This document shows positions 25,100 to 38,700 of a stretch of 64,000 nt of DNA, piece by piece. The position numbers were made by a program, and so were the translations under genes. The first letter of the stretch is position 1. Each line of letters starts with the position of its first letter. Under the pieces are notes generated by a model that did no database searches, was not told the DNA's origin, and saw only the letters and a program-made list of their open reading frames with translations. The stretch is from assembly GCA_005765155.1 (NCBI GenBank), contig VCCP01000002.1, forward strand, positions 2,418,001 to 2,482,000, given 5' to 3'. The DNA is from Zelopaecilomyces penicillatus (Eukaryota; Ascomycota; Sordariomycetes; Hypocreales; Pseudodiploosporaceae).

Positions 25100-26690
25100 A
25101 ATTTTTAAAGCTAATTTAATATTAATATATTATATATTATTATTATAGATAAAAAAATAACTTTAAAAAGGGCTTTAAATCTTAAATTCCTAGCTTTTTA
25201 ATAATAATTTTATATTTATTATATAAATATTAATATAAAATTAAAGATTTAATTATATTAAAAATATTTAAATAATCCTATAGCTTTTAATATTTATAAG
25301 AAAATTAAGATTAAGAAAATTAATAATAATCTTATTATATAAAAGATAGAATAATAATTAATTAAAGTTAATATAATTCTAAACCTTAACCTTAATAACT
25401 ATAATTAAAAGACTATATTTAATACCTAATAAACCTTTATTTATATATTATAAGAAATTAATTTCTTTAAAATATAATAAAAAATAAAGATTATATATTA
25501 TATTTATTAAAGCTATATTTTTTTTATATATCTTTAAAGAATATATATTTTAATATAAATAATAAATAAAGTATTATTTTAATAAATACTATAATTTTAA
25601 TTAATAAATTAATAGTTTTATAAAAATAGTTTATATAGATTTAAAATCCTATTTAATTAATAGGTATATAAATCTTTATTTTCTTTTTAATTAAAATAAT
25701 AGATAAAAGAATAAAAAGAATATATATATTAAAAAGGCTATTATAATATAGATATATTAATAGCTTTAATTCTTTAAATAAGCTTAATTTAATAATATAA
25801 TAATTATTATTATATATATAGTTATTGATTTAATTAATAAATAATCTTAATTAAACTTAATTATAATTCTATTATTAATTTATAAAGCTGCATTATTTAA
25901 TTCTTATTATAATTACTTTATATAATAATATAGGCTTTTTTATATTTATTTTAATTTATAAAAGCTAAAGGCTAAGTAATTATTTTATAAAAAGAATATT
26001 TATTCTTAATAATAATTTAAAAAACTATTAATAAAGATTACCTTATTTATTATAAAAGATCTTAATTAATTTAATAATAAAAAATCAAAAGAATCTTTTT
26101 TTCAATATATAATCCTAATATTATTAAAAGTCTTTATAATTATTTATATCTTATAATAAATAAGAAGCTATTAATATTATTTAAGCTTAATATAAAAGAT
26201 ATAAAGAAAATAAAAAGTATTCTAGCTATATAAAACTATTATAAATATAGCTATAAATATAATAACTTACTTTATATAAATTAATTAATCTTATAAAGAT
26301 TAAACTTTAATATATATAAAGATCCTTTATAATTTAAAATTAAAAAAGCCTTAAATTTAGCCTTATTTATTAATTAATAACCTAAATAATAAATAATAAT
26401 AATTTTAAATAAGATAAAAGGCTATATTAGCTTTTATATTAAAAAGGCTAATAATATTAAAGATAATAACCTTATAATAAACTATATAATTAAATATATA
26501 ATTAAAAATATAATACTTTTAATATAATTATAAAGAATATATATTTAAATAAATTAATTAATTATATAAGAGATTTATTATATTAGCTAAGAATAAAATT
26601 ATTATTATTATATTAATTATAGATTATTAAAAATTCTAGTATAATATATTATAATTTATATATATAGGTATAATAAAGTTAATATAAAAA
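25100..26690 (+). repeat. Unidentified dispersed repeat family, copy A
   Basis: Copy A aligns collinearly with the reverse complement of about 56,000-57,600 (copy C). Its last 550 bases also match 31,140-31,540 (copy B). Shared landmarks include the CTTTATAATTTAAAATTAA region near 26,330 and GCTATATTAGCTTTTATATTAAAA near 26,423. No transposon domain could be recognised in any frame. Boundaries are approximate. Confidence 0.65.
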
Positions 26691-28426
26691 AGATAATAAT
26701 AACTTTATTTATAAATAATAATTTCTTTATATATAAATAATAATATTTTAAAATAAATAAATAAAATTAAAAAATAATTAAAAAATCTTAAAATAAAAAT
26801 CTTAATTATAAATATTAATTAAATATTATATTTAAAATATATTTTATTAGTTTATTATATTAAAATACTTTAAAAGATATTAAATAAAGAAAGATTAAAT
26901 ATAATATATATTATTTATAAGTATTAATTAATTTAATAAGTTTTAATTATTATTATATATTATAATAAATAAAAATTATTTTTATTAATAAATATATTAA
27001 AAGAATATTCATATTTTATTATAAAAATAAATATTAATTAAAACATTATAAAGAAATAACACTTATTTATAATATTTATTATATTAATAAATATATATCT
27101 TTTATTAATTAATAGATTAAATAAAGATTATTAAATAGATTATATATTAGATTTTAATAAATATAATTTTAAAAAGAAACTTTAATAGATAAAAGTAAAA
27201 TTTTAATATAAAAGGAATTTAATATATTATTTAATAAAAATGCTAAATAAATCTATATTTTTATTTTAAATAAATTATTTATATTAATATTAAAATAATA
27301 ATATTTTATAATTAAAATAATTAAAATTAATATAATATTAATAATAAATATTAAATATTAAATATTAAATTTAATTTAATTATTAATTATTAATTATTAA
27401 TTAAGAAATTAAATCTTAATATTATTAAAAATCTATTAATAAAAGAAAAGAAAATATAATAAAGATAAAATAAGAAATAAAAGAATTAATCTATATCTTA
27501 TTATTATAAAAAGGATTAGATTTAATTAAAATACCTAAAATATTAATAATTAATAATTAATAATTAAAATTTAAATAATAATATTAAAATAAAATTTAAT
27601 ATTTTATTATAATTATATAAATAATAAATTAATAAATTAAATTATATATTATATTATATAAAAATAATTATTAAAAAATATAATATTAAAAAAATAGATT
27701 TATATAATATTAAAAAAAATTATATTATTTATATAGGATTTGTAAAAGATTAATAAAAAATTCATACTATAATAATTAAAAATAAAGTTAGATTAAAATA
27801 AAATTATATAATAAATAAAATTAAATTTATAAATACAACTTTTAAGTTTAAAATCTAATTTAAATATATTTATAAAGAATTAAAAGAAAATAATATAATA
27901 TAATATATAAAATTAATTATAAATCAATAATTAAATTATAAATAATAAATAATCTTTTTTTTAATAATAAATAATAAAATTATTTATCTTTTTATTTCTT
28001 TATTCTTTATATATATAATATTATCTTTTTCTTTTTAAAAGAAATATTATTATAAATTATAATTTCATTTAAAATTAATATAAATAATACTTATAATATA
28101 AAATTATATAAATCTTAAGCCTTAATTAAGCTTTTTTATTAATAGATTTTAATTTAATATTATTATATCTATAAATTTAAATATTTTATATTAAAAAAAT
28201 TAAATTTATAGAATAAGCTTTAAATATTAATATTTATAACAAAAGAAAATTATAAAAATATTAAAAAGATTTTATTTTTAAAATAAAAAACTATATTAAT
28301 TATAAAATAATAATATAATTAATAATTTATAATAAAATATAAGGGTTTTTTTTAAAGTTTAAAAAAAAAAAACATATTTTTTTTAAATAAATAAATAAAA
28401 GGTTTAAAAAGTAAAAGTAAAAGTAA

Positions 28427-28457
28427 AATAATAATAATAATAATAATAATAATAATT
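28427..28457 (+). repeat. (AAT)n microsatellite
   Basis: About nine to ten AAT/ATA units in a row lie near the left edge of the CAP islet. Confidence 0.85.
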
Positions 28458-28618
28458 TATTAAATTATAATATTTTATTAAATTATAAGAAACTTTTTAT
28501 ATATTTAATATAATATATTTATAATAATATATAAACATATAAAAAACCCAGTATAGATATTCAATGCTAAGAGTAGTATTCGATTTGTAAAAAGGTAGAA
28601 TGTAAATAGCAATATTAT

Positions 28619-28694
28619 ATAGATATAGGGTAGAGGGGTATATATAGCAAAAACGCTATGCACAGGCTGTCCATAATGCGAACAGTAATACTCT
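28619..28694 (+). repeat. Left arm of inverted repeat flanking the CAP gene
   Basis: It is the imperfect reverse complement of 30,915-31,003. Exactly shared blocks, in order, are AGGGGTAT (28,634-28,641), GCTATGCACAGGC (28,655-28,667) and AGTAATACTCT (28,684-28,694). The arm lies about 250 bp before the CAP start codon. Confidence 0.75.
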
Positions 28695-28944
28695 CATACT
28701 AGGAAATCTTCTGACATTGGCTTCATCGTCTCCAGCTCAACCTAGCATCCTTTTTAGCCACTGCATTCCTCTTGGCAAAGTAAGGACTGTCGCGGCGTCT
28801 GGTGGATCTTAGTTTGTTTTTCCCCCTCAAGTTACAACCCAATTTTCAACCCCTTTATTGAGGCCTTTCGTTTGGGGCTTCCCGTGTCCTCTATCTGTAT
28901 AGCTGTTCCAGCTGCCCAGGTTGTTGATACGCCAACGGTTGGCT

Positions 28945-30747
28945 ATGACGGCCCCCACCAGCATGCACAATTTGACGACGCTCATCAAGCGGTGAATACC
29001 TACACAGGCTCGCGTGCCGCACTAAAAGAAACTTAGGCTAGTTGAGCTGACTTTGAACGTAGACTTGAAGCTGCAACATCTCGCCTCGAGGACATCGCTT
29101 CCTCCACTGAAATCCCCAAAGCACCTATCACGTTGACTACTGATGCACCGGCTATCATCTCGCCCACTTCATCCAAGAAGTCTCTTGAAGTACTCCCTCA
29201 ATCCATCGAGGATTTTGACAATTTTCTTAGAACTTCTGTCGACAAATATGTGAACCTTAGCATTCAAATCGGTGGTCTCGTTGCCCAGCAGGTCCGTCAT
29301 CGTCTTCTCATACTGTGGAGGGACCCGAACAAGCTAAACATGAAGCTGTTCTTCTAGGCTACGGAAGTCCTCAAGGGATTCCAGGAGCAACGCAGATTCC
29401 TGCTTATCGCGACCAAGGCGGCTAAACCCGACCCATCTGGCTCCACCATGACTACCTACCAAAGCCTTCTGCGACCCATCAACGAAGCCCTGATGGCTGT
29501 GACCGAGCTTAAAGAAGGCAACCGCCCAGATCCCATGTACACCCATCTGAGCTCGGTCGCCGATGGCATCATGGTTCTGGCCTGGGTTACAGTGGAACAT
29601 CGTCCTCACACCCATGTCGAAGAGTGCCTTGGAGCAGCACAGTTCTTCGGGAATCGGGTACTTAAGGAGCAGAAAGATAAGTGCGTTGCCCTGGGGCGCT
29701 TTCCCGCTGGGTGCAGTGGTTTAACTCTTTCATAGGGACTCTAAGCAAGTGGAATGGGTCCAGGCCTTTTACTCAATCTTCCGCGATCTCGTAACATATG
29801 TTAAACAGCATCATAACTCTGGCGTTACCTGGAGCTCCAATGGAGAATCGGTAGGCGATGTCCTTAATTCACAGTCATTCGCCCGAGATTCCCCTTCGGC
29901 CCCAAAATCCGACATTCATGGCTCTGCGCCTCCTCCACCGCCACCCCCTCCACCACCAGGACCCCCCCCTGTCGTAGATTTGAAAATAGATTCCACTCCT
30001 GTGGCAACATCTGGAGGGTTTGGTGCAGTTTTCTCAGCTCTGAACCAGGGTGAGGCCGTCACGAAGGGTCTGCGGAAGGTTGACAAATCCGAGATGACAC
30101 ACAAAAATCCTTCTCTTCGTGCTGGGTCAATGGTATCAGATACATATTCACGAGCGAAAAGTCCAGTACCCGGCAAGAAACCTAAACCTGAGAGTATGCG
30201 TGTTAAGAAACCGCCTAGAAAAGAACTTGAAGGCCTGAAATGGACCATTGTACGATGCCCTACGCTCAACAAAACATTGGACTGCATTCTGATACGATCA
30301 TAGGAAAATTATGAAAAAGAGCCACAGCCTACAGAAATCGAGGCGTCTCTTTCGCAGTCAGTCCTTATTAGTAGGTGCAATGACACCACGATCATTATTA
30401 GGGGGAAAGCAAATCAAGTTACTGTGGAGAACTCATCTAGATTATCGCTTGTTGTCGAAACCTTGGTGTCCTCTGTGGATGTAGTGAAAGCTCAAAATTT
30501 TGCTTTGCAAGTACTTGGGACAGTACCTACTGTCATGTTGGACCAGATTGATGGCGCTCAAATCTTTTTCAGCAAGGACAGTTCCAGCACCACGCTTTTT
30601 ACCAGCAAATCTGCTGGTATCAATCTCAATGTCATAACTGGACCTGATGATGACTATAAAGAGTTACCTATCCCTTCGCAAATCTGTTCCTACTATGACC
30701 AGAGCAAAGGCGACGTGGTAAATGAAATAGTAGCTCATGCGGGTTAA
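28945..30747 (+). CDS. srv2: Adenylyl cyclase-associated protein (CAP/Srv2), actin-monomer regulator
   Basis: Five exons give 518 residues: 28,945-28,991, 29,063-29,291, 29,358-29,680, 29,736-30,249 and 30,304-30,747. The N-terminal motif MHNLTTLIKRLEAATSRLED spans intron 1 and is typical of fungal CAP; it precedes the helical CAP-N domain. A 14-residue proline-rich segment lies at about 265-278 and a WH2-like LNQGEAVTKGLRKV at 302-315. The C-terminal beta-helix CARP domain (from about 362, KWTIENYEKEP...) ends SQICSYYDQSKGDVVNEIVAHAG. CAP recycles ADP-actin with cofilin and couples Ras to adenylyl cyclase, in cytosol and cortical patches. Apparent stops in the raw frame are all intronic, so the gene looks intact. 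An inner Met six codons downstream is a possible alternative start. Length fits the family (about 520-530). Confidence 0.94.
28992..29062 (+). other. srv2: CAP intron 1 (71 bp)
   Basis: The donor is GTGAAT, the branch GCTGAC near 29,046-29,051 and the acceptor TAG ends at 29,062. It splits an Arg codon (CG/A) inside the conserved IKRLEAATSRLED stretch. Confidence 0.9.
29292..29357 (+). other. srv2: CAP intron 2 (66 bp)
   Basis: The donor is an unusual GTCCGT, the branch GCTAAAC near 29,333 and the acceptor TAG at 29,355-29,357. It is phase 0 and joins GLVAQQ to ATEVLKGFQEQR. Confidence 0.85.
29681..29735 (+). other. srv2: CAP intron 3 (55 bp)
   Basis: The donor is GTGCGT, a TTAAC branch-like site lies near 29,720 and the acceptor TAG at 29,733-29,735. 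It splits a Lys codon and joins LKEQKD to KDSKQVEWVQAF. Confidence 0.85.
30250..30303 (+). other. srv2: CAP intron 4 (54 bp)
   Basis: The donor is GTACGA, the branch GCTCAAC near 30,264 and the acceptor TAG at 30,301-30,303. It is phase 0 and joins LKWTI to ENYEKEP. Read through, it would introduce a stop at its own acceptor. Confidence 0.92.
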
Positions 30748-31139
30748 ACGAGAATAAAATTAAACCTAGTAATTAAATTAGAATGAGTATTGCTGTTACA
30801 CATAAAGAAATTGCTATTCGCACACAAAAGTCATGTAACCCCCCCCCCTCCCTCTAATTGAACAGGCTATTATAGTAAGCAATTGAGCAGCCCAGCCACT
30901 ATACCTATTAATAAAGAGTATTACTATTCGCACTTTTCGCTATTCGCACTATTGTTGGCCTGTGCATAGCCCTTTTTCTATGCATACCCCTTTATCCTAT
31001 ACCCACACACCTAAATTACGCTATAAGGCACTGGCACTTTAGAGTACACCGTAAAATCATATATATGTACCTCATAACAGCCTCATCAGCTGTAGCAGCA
31101 CCCAGACCTATAGCTGCCTTCCTTATACAAGCCAGCTGG
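30748..31139 (+). other. CAP downstream region, non-coding
   Basis: This is GC-intermediate sequence without a frame. It holds a run of ten C (30,839-30,848), three copies of the 10-mer CTATTCGCAC (30,814, 30,924, 30,940) and the right arm of the inverted repeat. The right end passes directly into copy B of an AT-rich repeat family. Confidence 0.7.
30915..31003 (-). repeat. Right arm of inverted repeat flanking the CAP gene
   Basis: AGAGTATTACT (30,915-30,925), GCCTGTGCATAGC (30,958-30,970) and ATACCCCT (30,984-30,991) are exact reverse complements of the left-arm blocks, in mirrored order. The right arm is longer by an extra TTCGCTATTCGCAC-type insertion. Confidence 0.75.
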
Positions 31140-31540
31140 CTTTATAATAGCTTAATACTAGTATTAATAAAAACCCTTATAATTTAAAATTAAGGATATC
31201 TTTAATAAACCTATATAAATTAATATATTAATCTATTAAATAATAATATAAATAATAAATAAAGGTAATTTATAATAGGATAAAAAGCTATATTAGCTTT
31301 TATATTAAAAATATTAAAAAAGAAAATATAAAATAAATTATATAATATAATATATAATTTAAAGTATTTTATTTTTAATATAATTATAAAACATATATAT
31401 TTATATAAATTATTTAATATTAATATAAATTAAGTTATATTAATTAAAAAGATTAAAGCTAGTTTAATTAAAATAGCTATTATTAATTAAAATTCTGTTA
31501 TTATATATTATAATTATATATAAAGGTAAAAGAAAATTAT
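31140..31540 (+). repeat. Unidentified dispersed repeat family, copy B (3' part only)
   Basis: From CTTAATACTAGTATTAATAA onward it aligns with the last part of copy A (to about 26,690) and with the reverse complement of copy C. All three copies fade at the same landmark, TATATAAAGGTA or its variant. Confidence 0.65.
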
Positions 31541-32708
31541 ATAAAAAGATATAATATAATTTAATATAAATTATTATAATATAAATAATAAATAAGTATA
31601 ATATAAATAATAATACTTTTAATAAAAGAGATTATAATATAACTTTTAATTTTAATATATTTTATACTTTATTATAATTTATTAATATTTATATTATAAA
31701 TTATATATTATTATAATAATAATTTATATAAATTAATCTTTATTAATATAATTATAGTTATTATTATCTTTTATATTATTTAAATTATTTTAAATAATTA
31801 TAAATATCAATTTTTTAAATTAAAAAGCCTTTTTTTTTATAAAATAACTTTATATTATAATTATAATATTATATAAAAGATTATAATCTTTATTAAATAG
31901 ATTAATTTTTTTTCTTTTTATTTAAATTAATTATATATTCTTATAAAAAATAAAAATAATATCTTTATTTAATAACTTTAATATAATAATTTTTTATTAT
32001 AAAATAATAAATTAAAGATATTATTAATAATTTATATTAATATAAAAATCCTTTAATTATAAATATCTTTAAAATATTATTTAAATAAAATATTATTTAT
32101 AATTTATATATTTTTTTAAAAGTTATTTAAAAGATTTTTAAAAAGAAATCTTTTAATATTAATAACTTTAATTTTTTAGAAAAAATTAATATTATCAAAT
32201 TTTAAAATAAAAATAAAAATAATATATAAATTAATTATTTATATAAAAGAATATTATAAATAATTTAATTCTTTTTTAATTTTTTTCTTATTTTTTTTAT
32301 AAAATATTTATTAAAACTTAAAATTAATTAAAATATATATTTTATTAAATTTAATATAAAGTTTAATAATATATAAAGATAATATTTAATTAATTTTATT
32401 ATTTTAATAATTATTCTTATAAAAGATTTTTAATAGCTTAAAAAATAAATCTTATAATAAAATTAAAGGTTTTATTATTTAATCTTTTTTTATAATATCT
32501 ATTAATTATTAATTATTAATAGCTTTATTAATTATATATTAATATATTTTATTAAATATTATATTATATTTAATATTCTTATTATAATTCTTTTATTTTA
32601 TTTTATATATATTTTTTAATCTTTTAATATTAAGGTTTTTAATTATTAAAAATAATATATTAAATAATACTTTAATAATCTTTTTTTAATAATAATATTA
32701 TAACCTAA
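31541..32708. other. AT-rich block without genes
   Basis: RIP-type AT-rich sequence lies between repeat copy B and the 5' LTR of the gypsy element. No coding or RNA signal is seen. Confidence 0.8.
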
Positions 32709-33154
32709 TAACTAAGATTATATAATAAGCCTTAATTATCTAATTTATAATATTATTAAATATATACTAAAGGCTTAGAATTATATAGAATTAGATTATA
32801 ATTCTAAAGATAATCCTAGGCTTAGGATTACTTTTAAAACTATAATCTAATAAAACAACTTATAATTCTAAGTATAATCCAGTAATAAAGATTATAGCTT
32901 AAATTATAATCCAAGATATATATATATACCCTTAATTTTTACTCTTTTAAATATAATTTAAATAATTATTAATACACTTTTAACTTTATTATATTATTTA
33001 TTATTATTTATTATATTAATACTTAACCCTTAATTATAATATTTTATATCTATTATTAATATAATAAACTTATTACTTAGAATACCCTATCTTATTTATT
33101 AATATAAACCCCTTTTATTAGATTTATCCTTTAAGAATTTATTAAATATTATAT
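32709..33154 (+). repeat. 5' LTR of the chromovirus
   Basis: It starts TAACTAAGATTATATAATAA and runs to a TTATTAAATATTATA end. It aligns along its whole length with 39,991-40,435; differences are mostly C/T and G/A. LTR termini expected as TG...CA appear as TA...TA, as RIP would leave them. Confidence 0.85.
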
Positions 33155-33269
33155 ATTAATAACTTTTATTTAATAAATTATTATATTACCTTAAATAATA
33201 TTATTATTTTATAAGATAGCTCTTTAAACCTCTACCCTATCTAAAGTATTAATTAAAAAAGCACTCTTA

Positions 33270-34500
33270 ATACTCCTATTAATAATAATCTAAATATAAA
33301 GATAAATAAAGAGAAAGAAGATAATAATAATATTAAGATTAAAGAACTCTAAAAAGATATCCTTATACTAAAGAAAATTAATAAATACTTTAAATAAATA
33401 TTAAAAGAAAAGTATAAGGGATATATAAAAGAAATAAAGATAATTAAGCTTATTATTAAAACCTTATAACTTTAGATTAAATAACTTCTTAAAAATATAG
33501 AAATCTAAATAAAATAATATAAATATAGATTAAAGATAATTATAATATAAATATATAATAGAAAGGATATTAAAGAAATCCTAAAACTATAAATATCTAA
33601 GCCTTTTAATAATACCTTAAATAAGCTTTAAGGGTTCCTTATTTAACTCTATACTTTCTTTCTATACTATTTAATATAATTCTAGCTTAAATTAATTAAA
33701 ATAAGATATATTATAAAGCTTTTTATAGAAATTATACTTATCTAATTTAAACTAATACTTTAGGATTATATTAATAATACCTTAATAAATATCTTAAAGA
33801 AAAAAACTAATCTAATCTTTATTAATTATAATATCTTTAAATAATAACTCTTAAATACCTTTAAATTATTAAATAAAAAATAATAAATTAAATAATACCT
33901 ATATAATCTCTATTAAATAGAATCTATTTTAAATTATATTATAAAGTTTTAATAAATCTTATCTAAACTATTTAAAAAGGATAAATAAATATATATAGAA
34001 ACCCTATATTATAGATTTAAATTAGAAATTAAAGATAAATTATATAAAGAAATCTAATTAAACTCCTTTATAGAATATTATATTATAGCTATTATTATTA
34101 ATAATAAATAATACTTATATTAATAAAAAAAGAAATATAAAGAATAAAATTAAAAACTAATTTACTTTAAATTCTAATTATAATAATAATAATATAAAAT
34201 AAACTATAATTAATAATAAAATAACCTTAATACTCTATTAATTAAAATAAACCTTAATATTATATAATAATAAGATATATCTAAGATTAAATACTATAAT
34301 TATAATAAGATAAGATATTTTATTAAAGATTATTAATAATTAAAATAAAAATAAAAAGATTAAAAACTAATATTTAATATATAATAAAATATATATATTA
34401 TAGTTAAAGATAGGTAAACCCTAATTATAATAGGATAAAAAGGATAAAAATAAGGATAGCCTAAAAACTATAAATACTCTATATCTTAATAATCACTAAT
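33270..34500 (+). pseudogene. Decayed gag with zinc-knuckle remnant
   Basis: A Lys/Glu/Asn-rich remnant frame is followed near 34,291-34,335 by a stretch whose spacing matches a CCHC knuckle, but with the Cys codons read as Tyr and the His codon as Tyr. These are the G-to-A and C-to-T changes expected from RIP. The assignment rests on spacing and position upstream of pol. Confidence 0.6.
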
Positions 34501-36329
34501 ATTATAGACTATACTAACCTAATCTAATATTATATAATAGGATTAATAATTAAATATAGATATAAATAAGGAAAAATATTTTAAAAAGATTCTAGATTAA
34601 TAAATAATCCTTATTATAAATAATAAAAATATCTTAATTAAAAATAAAATAATAAATAATAGCTTAAAATCCAGCTCTTTAGAATCTAAGAGTAATAAAC
34701 CTTTTAGAATAATATAGTACTATACTATATTATATCCACTATCTAAAAGCATTATTTATAAATACCTTAAGAAAGCAATAATTAAACTTATATAAATACC
34801 TAATTATATAGATAGAATTAATCTTTAACTTATAATTATTAAATATATTTATAAATAAATATTAAAAAAAAGCTTAAATATTCTTATTTTAAAGGATTAT
34901 TTTAAAAGAGCCTTTATATTAAAAACTAATTATAATAAATATAAAGATAATTATATACTTCTAGACTTTAATTATATTTTTTATAGTAAAATTAATTAAA
35001 TATTATATATTAATTTCTTTTATTTTTAATATTAAAAACAAAATCTAGAATAAATTCTTTTTATATTATATAAGAGTATAAGGAATTAAGAATATGTATA
35101 TAAAAGATTAATTTATTAATTAATATAAGGCTAAGTACTTTATATCTTTTAGAATTAATATATTTAAATTATACTTTAAAACCCTAAAAGAATATAAATA
35201 AAGAGCTAAAAACAAAGACTATAAATCTATCTATTATAAGATCTATAAATAAAAAAAGCTTAAATTAAAATATAATAAACTATAATTTATAAACTATAGA
35301 AAAAAGAACTTATATAATTATATTAACCTTAAATATAATATATATTTATAATAAAAGCTAGTATAATAATATAAAAGATAACTATTAAAAGATAATATTC
35401 TAAAAAGGATTTAATATAAAGCTATAATAGCAATTAATTATAATAAACCTTAATATAAATAATATATAAAAAAAAGTAAATATATATATAAGGAAATAAA
35501 GAATCTTTATAAATAAGAATTTAACTTTTAAATTTATAAAGAAAGTTAAGCTAATTAAACCCTATATTATATAATTATTTAAGGCTTAAATAGAATAAAC
35601 TATAATAAATTATATAAAAAATATAATCCTAAAAACTTAAAAAATAAATAAAATCATTTATAAATTTTTTTTAATATAATCCCTTATAAAAAACCCTTTA
35701 TATAATAAATATTAATAGGCTTAAATTAATAATAAAAATATAAATTATAGGATATTATTTTTATACTTTAATAAATAATAAAATAATAGGTAATTATATA
35801 TTACTAAAAGCTATAAATTATATATAATTATTATAATAAAATAAGAAAAACTATATGCCTTATATAATCTAAAAGGGAATATCTTTATTTATAATAAAAA
35901 ATAGATTAATAAAAAGATTAATTATCTTTAATTTAAAGTTTAAGGATATTAAGATAATACTATATTTAATATAATAGATACTAAAGAATATAAATTTATA
36001 TTAGATCACCCTTAATTATTTAATAATAACCTATAAATTAATTAAAAAATAGGCTAGATATAATAGAATAATATTATATTATATTTAAAAGATTATAAAG
36101 ATCTAATAAAAATAAATAAAATAAAGAAAGTATATTTTATAGCTATTAAAAAGGGCCTCTTATTAAAAAATTATATAAGAAAATAATATAATAATTAATA
36201 ATAATAAACCTAATAGATTATTACTACCCTTAAGATAATAATAAAGTAATTATAAGAATACTCTAAAAATAAATCACCCTTAAATATAAAAAAATGATTT
36301 ATATTAATATTAAAAGAATATTATAAATA

Positions 36330-38700
36330 TATTAAGCTATTTTATAAAGAACTTAAAATAAAGCTCCCCTTATATAATCAATAGAATTATAAAATTCAGA
36401 TTATAAATAAAAAGAAACCTATTTTTATTAAGATCTATATATTAAATACTAAAAAACTTAAGATATTATAAGAATACCTTAATAAAATATTTAAAAAAGA
36501 ATATATTTAATTATCTATATTTAAAATAAAATACCTTATTATATTTATATTAAAAAAAAATAATAACTTATAATTAATTATAAATTATTAATTATTAATT
36601 ATTAAATATAATTATAATTAAGGATTAAACCCTTTTACTATTAATTAATAAATTATATAATTAATTATATAATTAATTATATAAAATAAATTAATTTATT
36701 ACCTTAAACCTTAAAGGAATATATAACTTAATTTAAATAAAAAAAGATAATAAATAGAAAACTACTTTTAAAATTAAATTTAGATTTTTTAAATATCTAA
36801 TAATACCTTTTAACTTAATTAATATTTTTATAATATTTTAGTATATAATTAATAATATTCTTTAAGAATATTTAAATATATTTATAATAATCTATTTAAA
36901 TAATATCCTAATCTTCTTTTAAATAAAAGAAAAATATAAAGAATATATTTATAAGATATTATAATTACTTTAAGATAATAATCTTCTTATTAAATTTAAA
37001 AAATATAAATTTTATACATATATAATTATCTTCTTAGGATATATCTTTTTATTAAATAAAATTTAAATAAAATTAATAAAAATCACTATAATATATAACT
37101 AATTAATATTATAAAATATTATAAATATATAAGAGTTTTTAGGCTTTATTAATTATTATTAAAAGTTTATCTATAATTATAATAAAATAATTATATTATT
37201 TATTAAATATATTAAAAAGGATTATAAATTCCTATAAAAACCTAATATAAATACTATATTTAAAGAATTTAAAAAGTAAATCTATAAAAAATCTGTATTA
37301 ATAATATATAATCTAGATAAACCTATAAAACTTAAAACTAATACTTTAAATTATATTATTAAAGTATAGATTAAATAATAAGATAATAAAGATAGATTAT
37401 AATCTATTACCTTCTATTTTAAGAAACTTTATAAAGTAGAACTTAATTATCTAATCTATAATAAAGAATTTATAGCTATTATTAAAGCTTTTAATAAATA
37501 CTTATATTATTTATAAGAAAGTAATTATTAAATAAAGATTTTTATTAATTATAAGAATATCTCTTATTTTATTATTATATAAAAGCTAAATATATAATAA
37601 ACCTATTATATAAAAACACTTATAAACTATAATTATAAAATTATCTATTATAAAGAATCTAAAAATAATAAAGTAAATACTCTAAGCTAATAAAGTAATT
37701 ATAATAATAAAAAGCCTTATTATAAAAGATAAATCTTTTAAATAATTAACTTAGATATACTATAAATAAAACTAAATACTATATATTAAATTATATTAAC
37801 TAACCCTATCTTAAAATAAATTAAATAAGTATACTCCTTAAAAGATATAATAAAAATATTTATAAGTATTAAATAAAAAGATAAATACTATAAATATAAT
37901 AAGAAACTTTAAATATTTAAAAAACTCTAAGAAATCATTATATAAGAACTATATAAATCCTTTATTTATAATTATTAAGAAATTATAAAGATTATAAAAT
38001 AAATATAAAAATACTATAAATTTAAAGAATTATAATAGATAATCCAGAAAATAATAAATAACTATATTATTTATAAATAAACTAAGCTAATATAATACAA
38101 ACTATATAGAAAATTATAATTACTATTAATATTTATATAACCCTAAAAGTTAATATTATTTAATTTTATTATTAAACTATCTCTATTAATAAAATCCCTT
38201 ATAGAAATAGTCTATAATTTAATATAGATTATTATAGAAAGATTAATAAAGTTCTTATATTTTATACCTTACCTTAAAGCAAGCTTAATAAAAGATCTTA
38301 CTTATAGCTTTAATAAAATAATAGTAAGCTTATATAGCTTATTAAAGAAAATCATCTTTAATAAAGAAATAATATTTACCTTTAAGTTTTAATAAAGATT
38401 AATAGAATATCTTAGGATTAAATATAAATTTAATATTATTTATTATCTATAAATAAATAAATAAATAAATAAATAAAATAAATTAATTAAATTAATTAAA
38501 TTATTAAAAAATACTTATATACTTATATTAATTATTATTAAGATAATTAAATAAAATATCTATTTATTATATAATTAATTTATAATATATCTATTTTTAA
38601 ATTAATATAACTTATATTAATATATATTAATTATAGATTTATATTAGAAATATTTTATCTATTATATTAAAAAGGATTAAAATCAGAAAAAGCTATACTT
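36330..38700 (+). pseudogene. Decayed pol: reverse transcriptase, RNase H, integrase
   Basis: The RT core is recognisable at 36,330-37,080 from its motif order: an LP..Y block, the WKT.F...F.YL..PF block and a YLNNILIF block at 36,893-36,916, where the family has YLDDILI. RNase H follows at about 37,300-37,700, with remnants of the DHKNL and A-D-A-L-S-type motifs. Integrase follows from about 37,880 to 38,700, with the zinc-binding region and catalytic core. In-frame stops come from mutated Gln, Trp and Arg codons. The match is by motif order and spacing by eye. Confidence 0.8.

Larger units (their letters stand above)
17401..28560. other. AT-rich RIP-saturated block without genes
   Basis: The composition and dinucleotide bias match the 5.4-14.6 kb block. 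It contains a short tandem array at its left edge, a copy of an unidentified repeat family near 25.1-26.7 kb and a (TAA/ATA)n tract near 28,427-28,457. No intact frame or RNA gene is visible. Confidence 0.85.

Noticed and set aside
28427..28457. CRISPR-like or regulatory array
   Set aside because: It is a plain AAT microsatellite; no repeat-spacer structure exists anywhere in the window.
29133..30747. CAP gene as a pseudogene with three premature stops
   Set aside because: The stops at 29,357, 29,735 and 30,303 fall at the ends of introns with good donors, branch points and acceptors. Splicing restores conserved CAP sequence at each junction.
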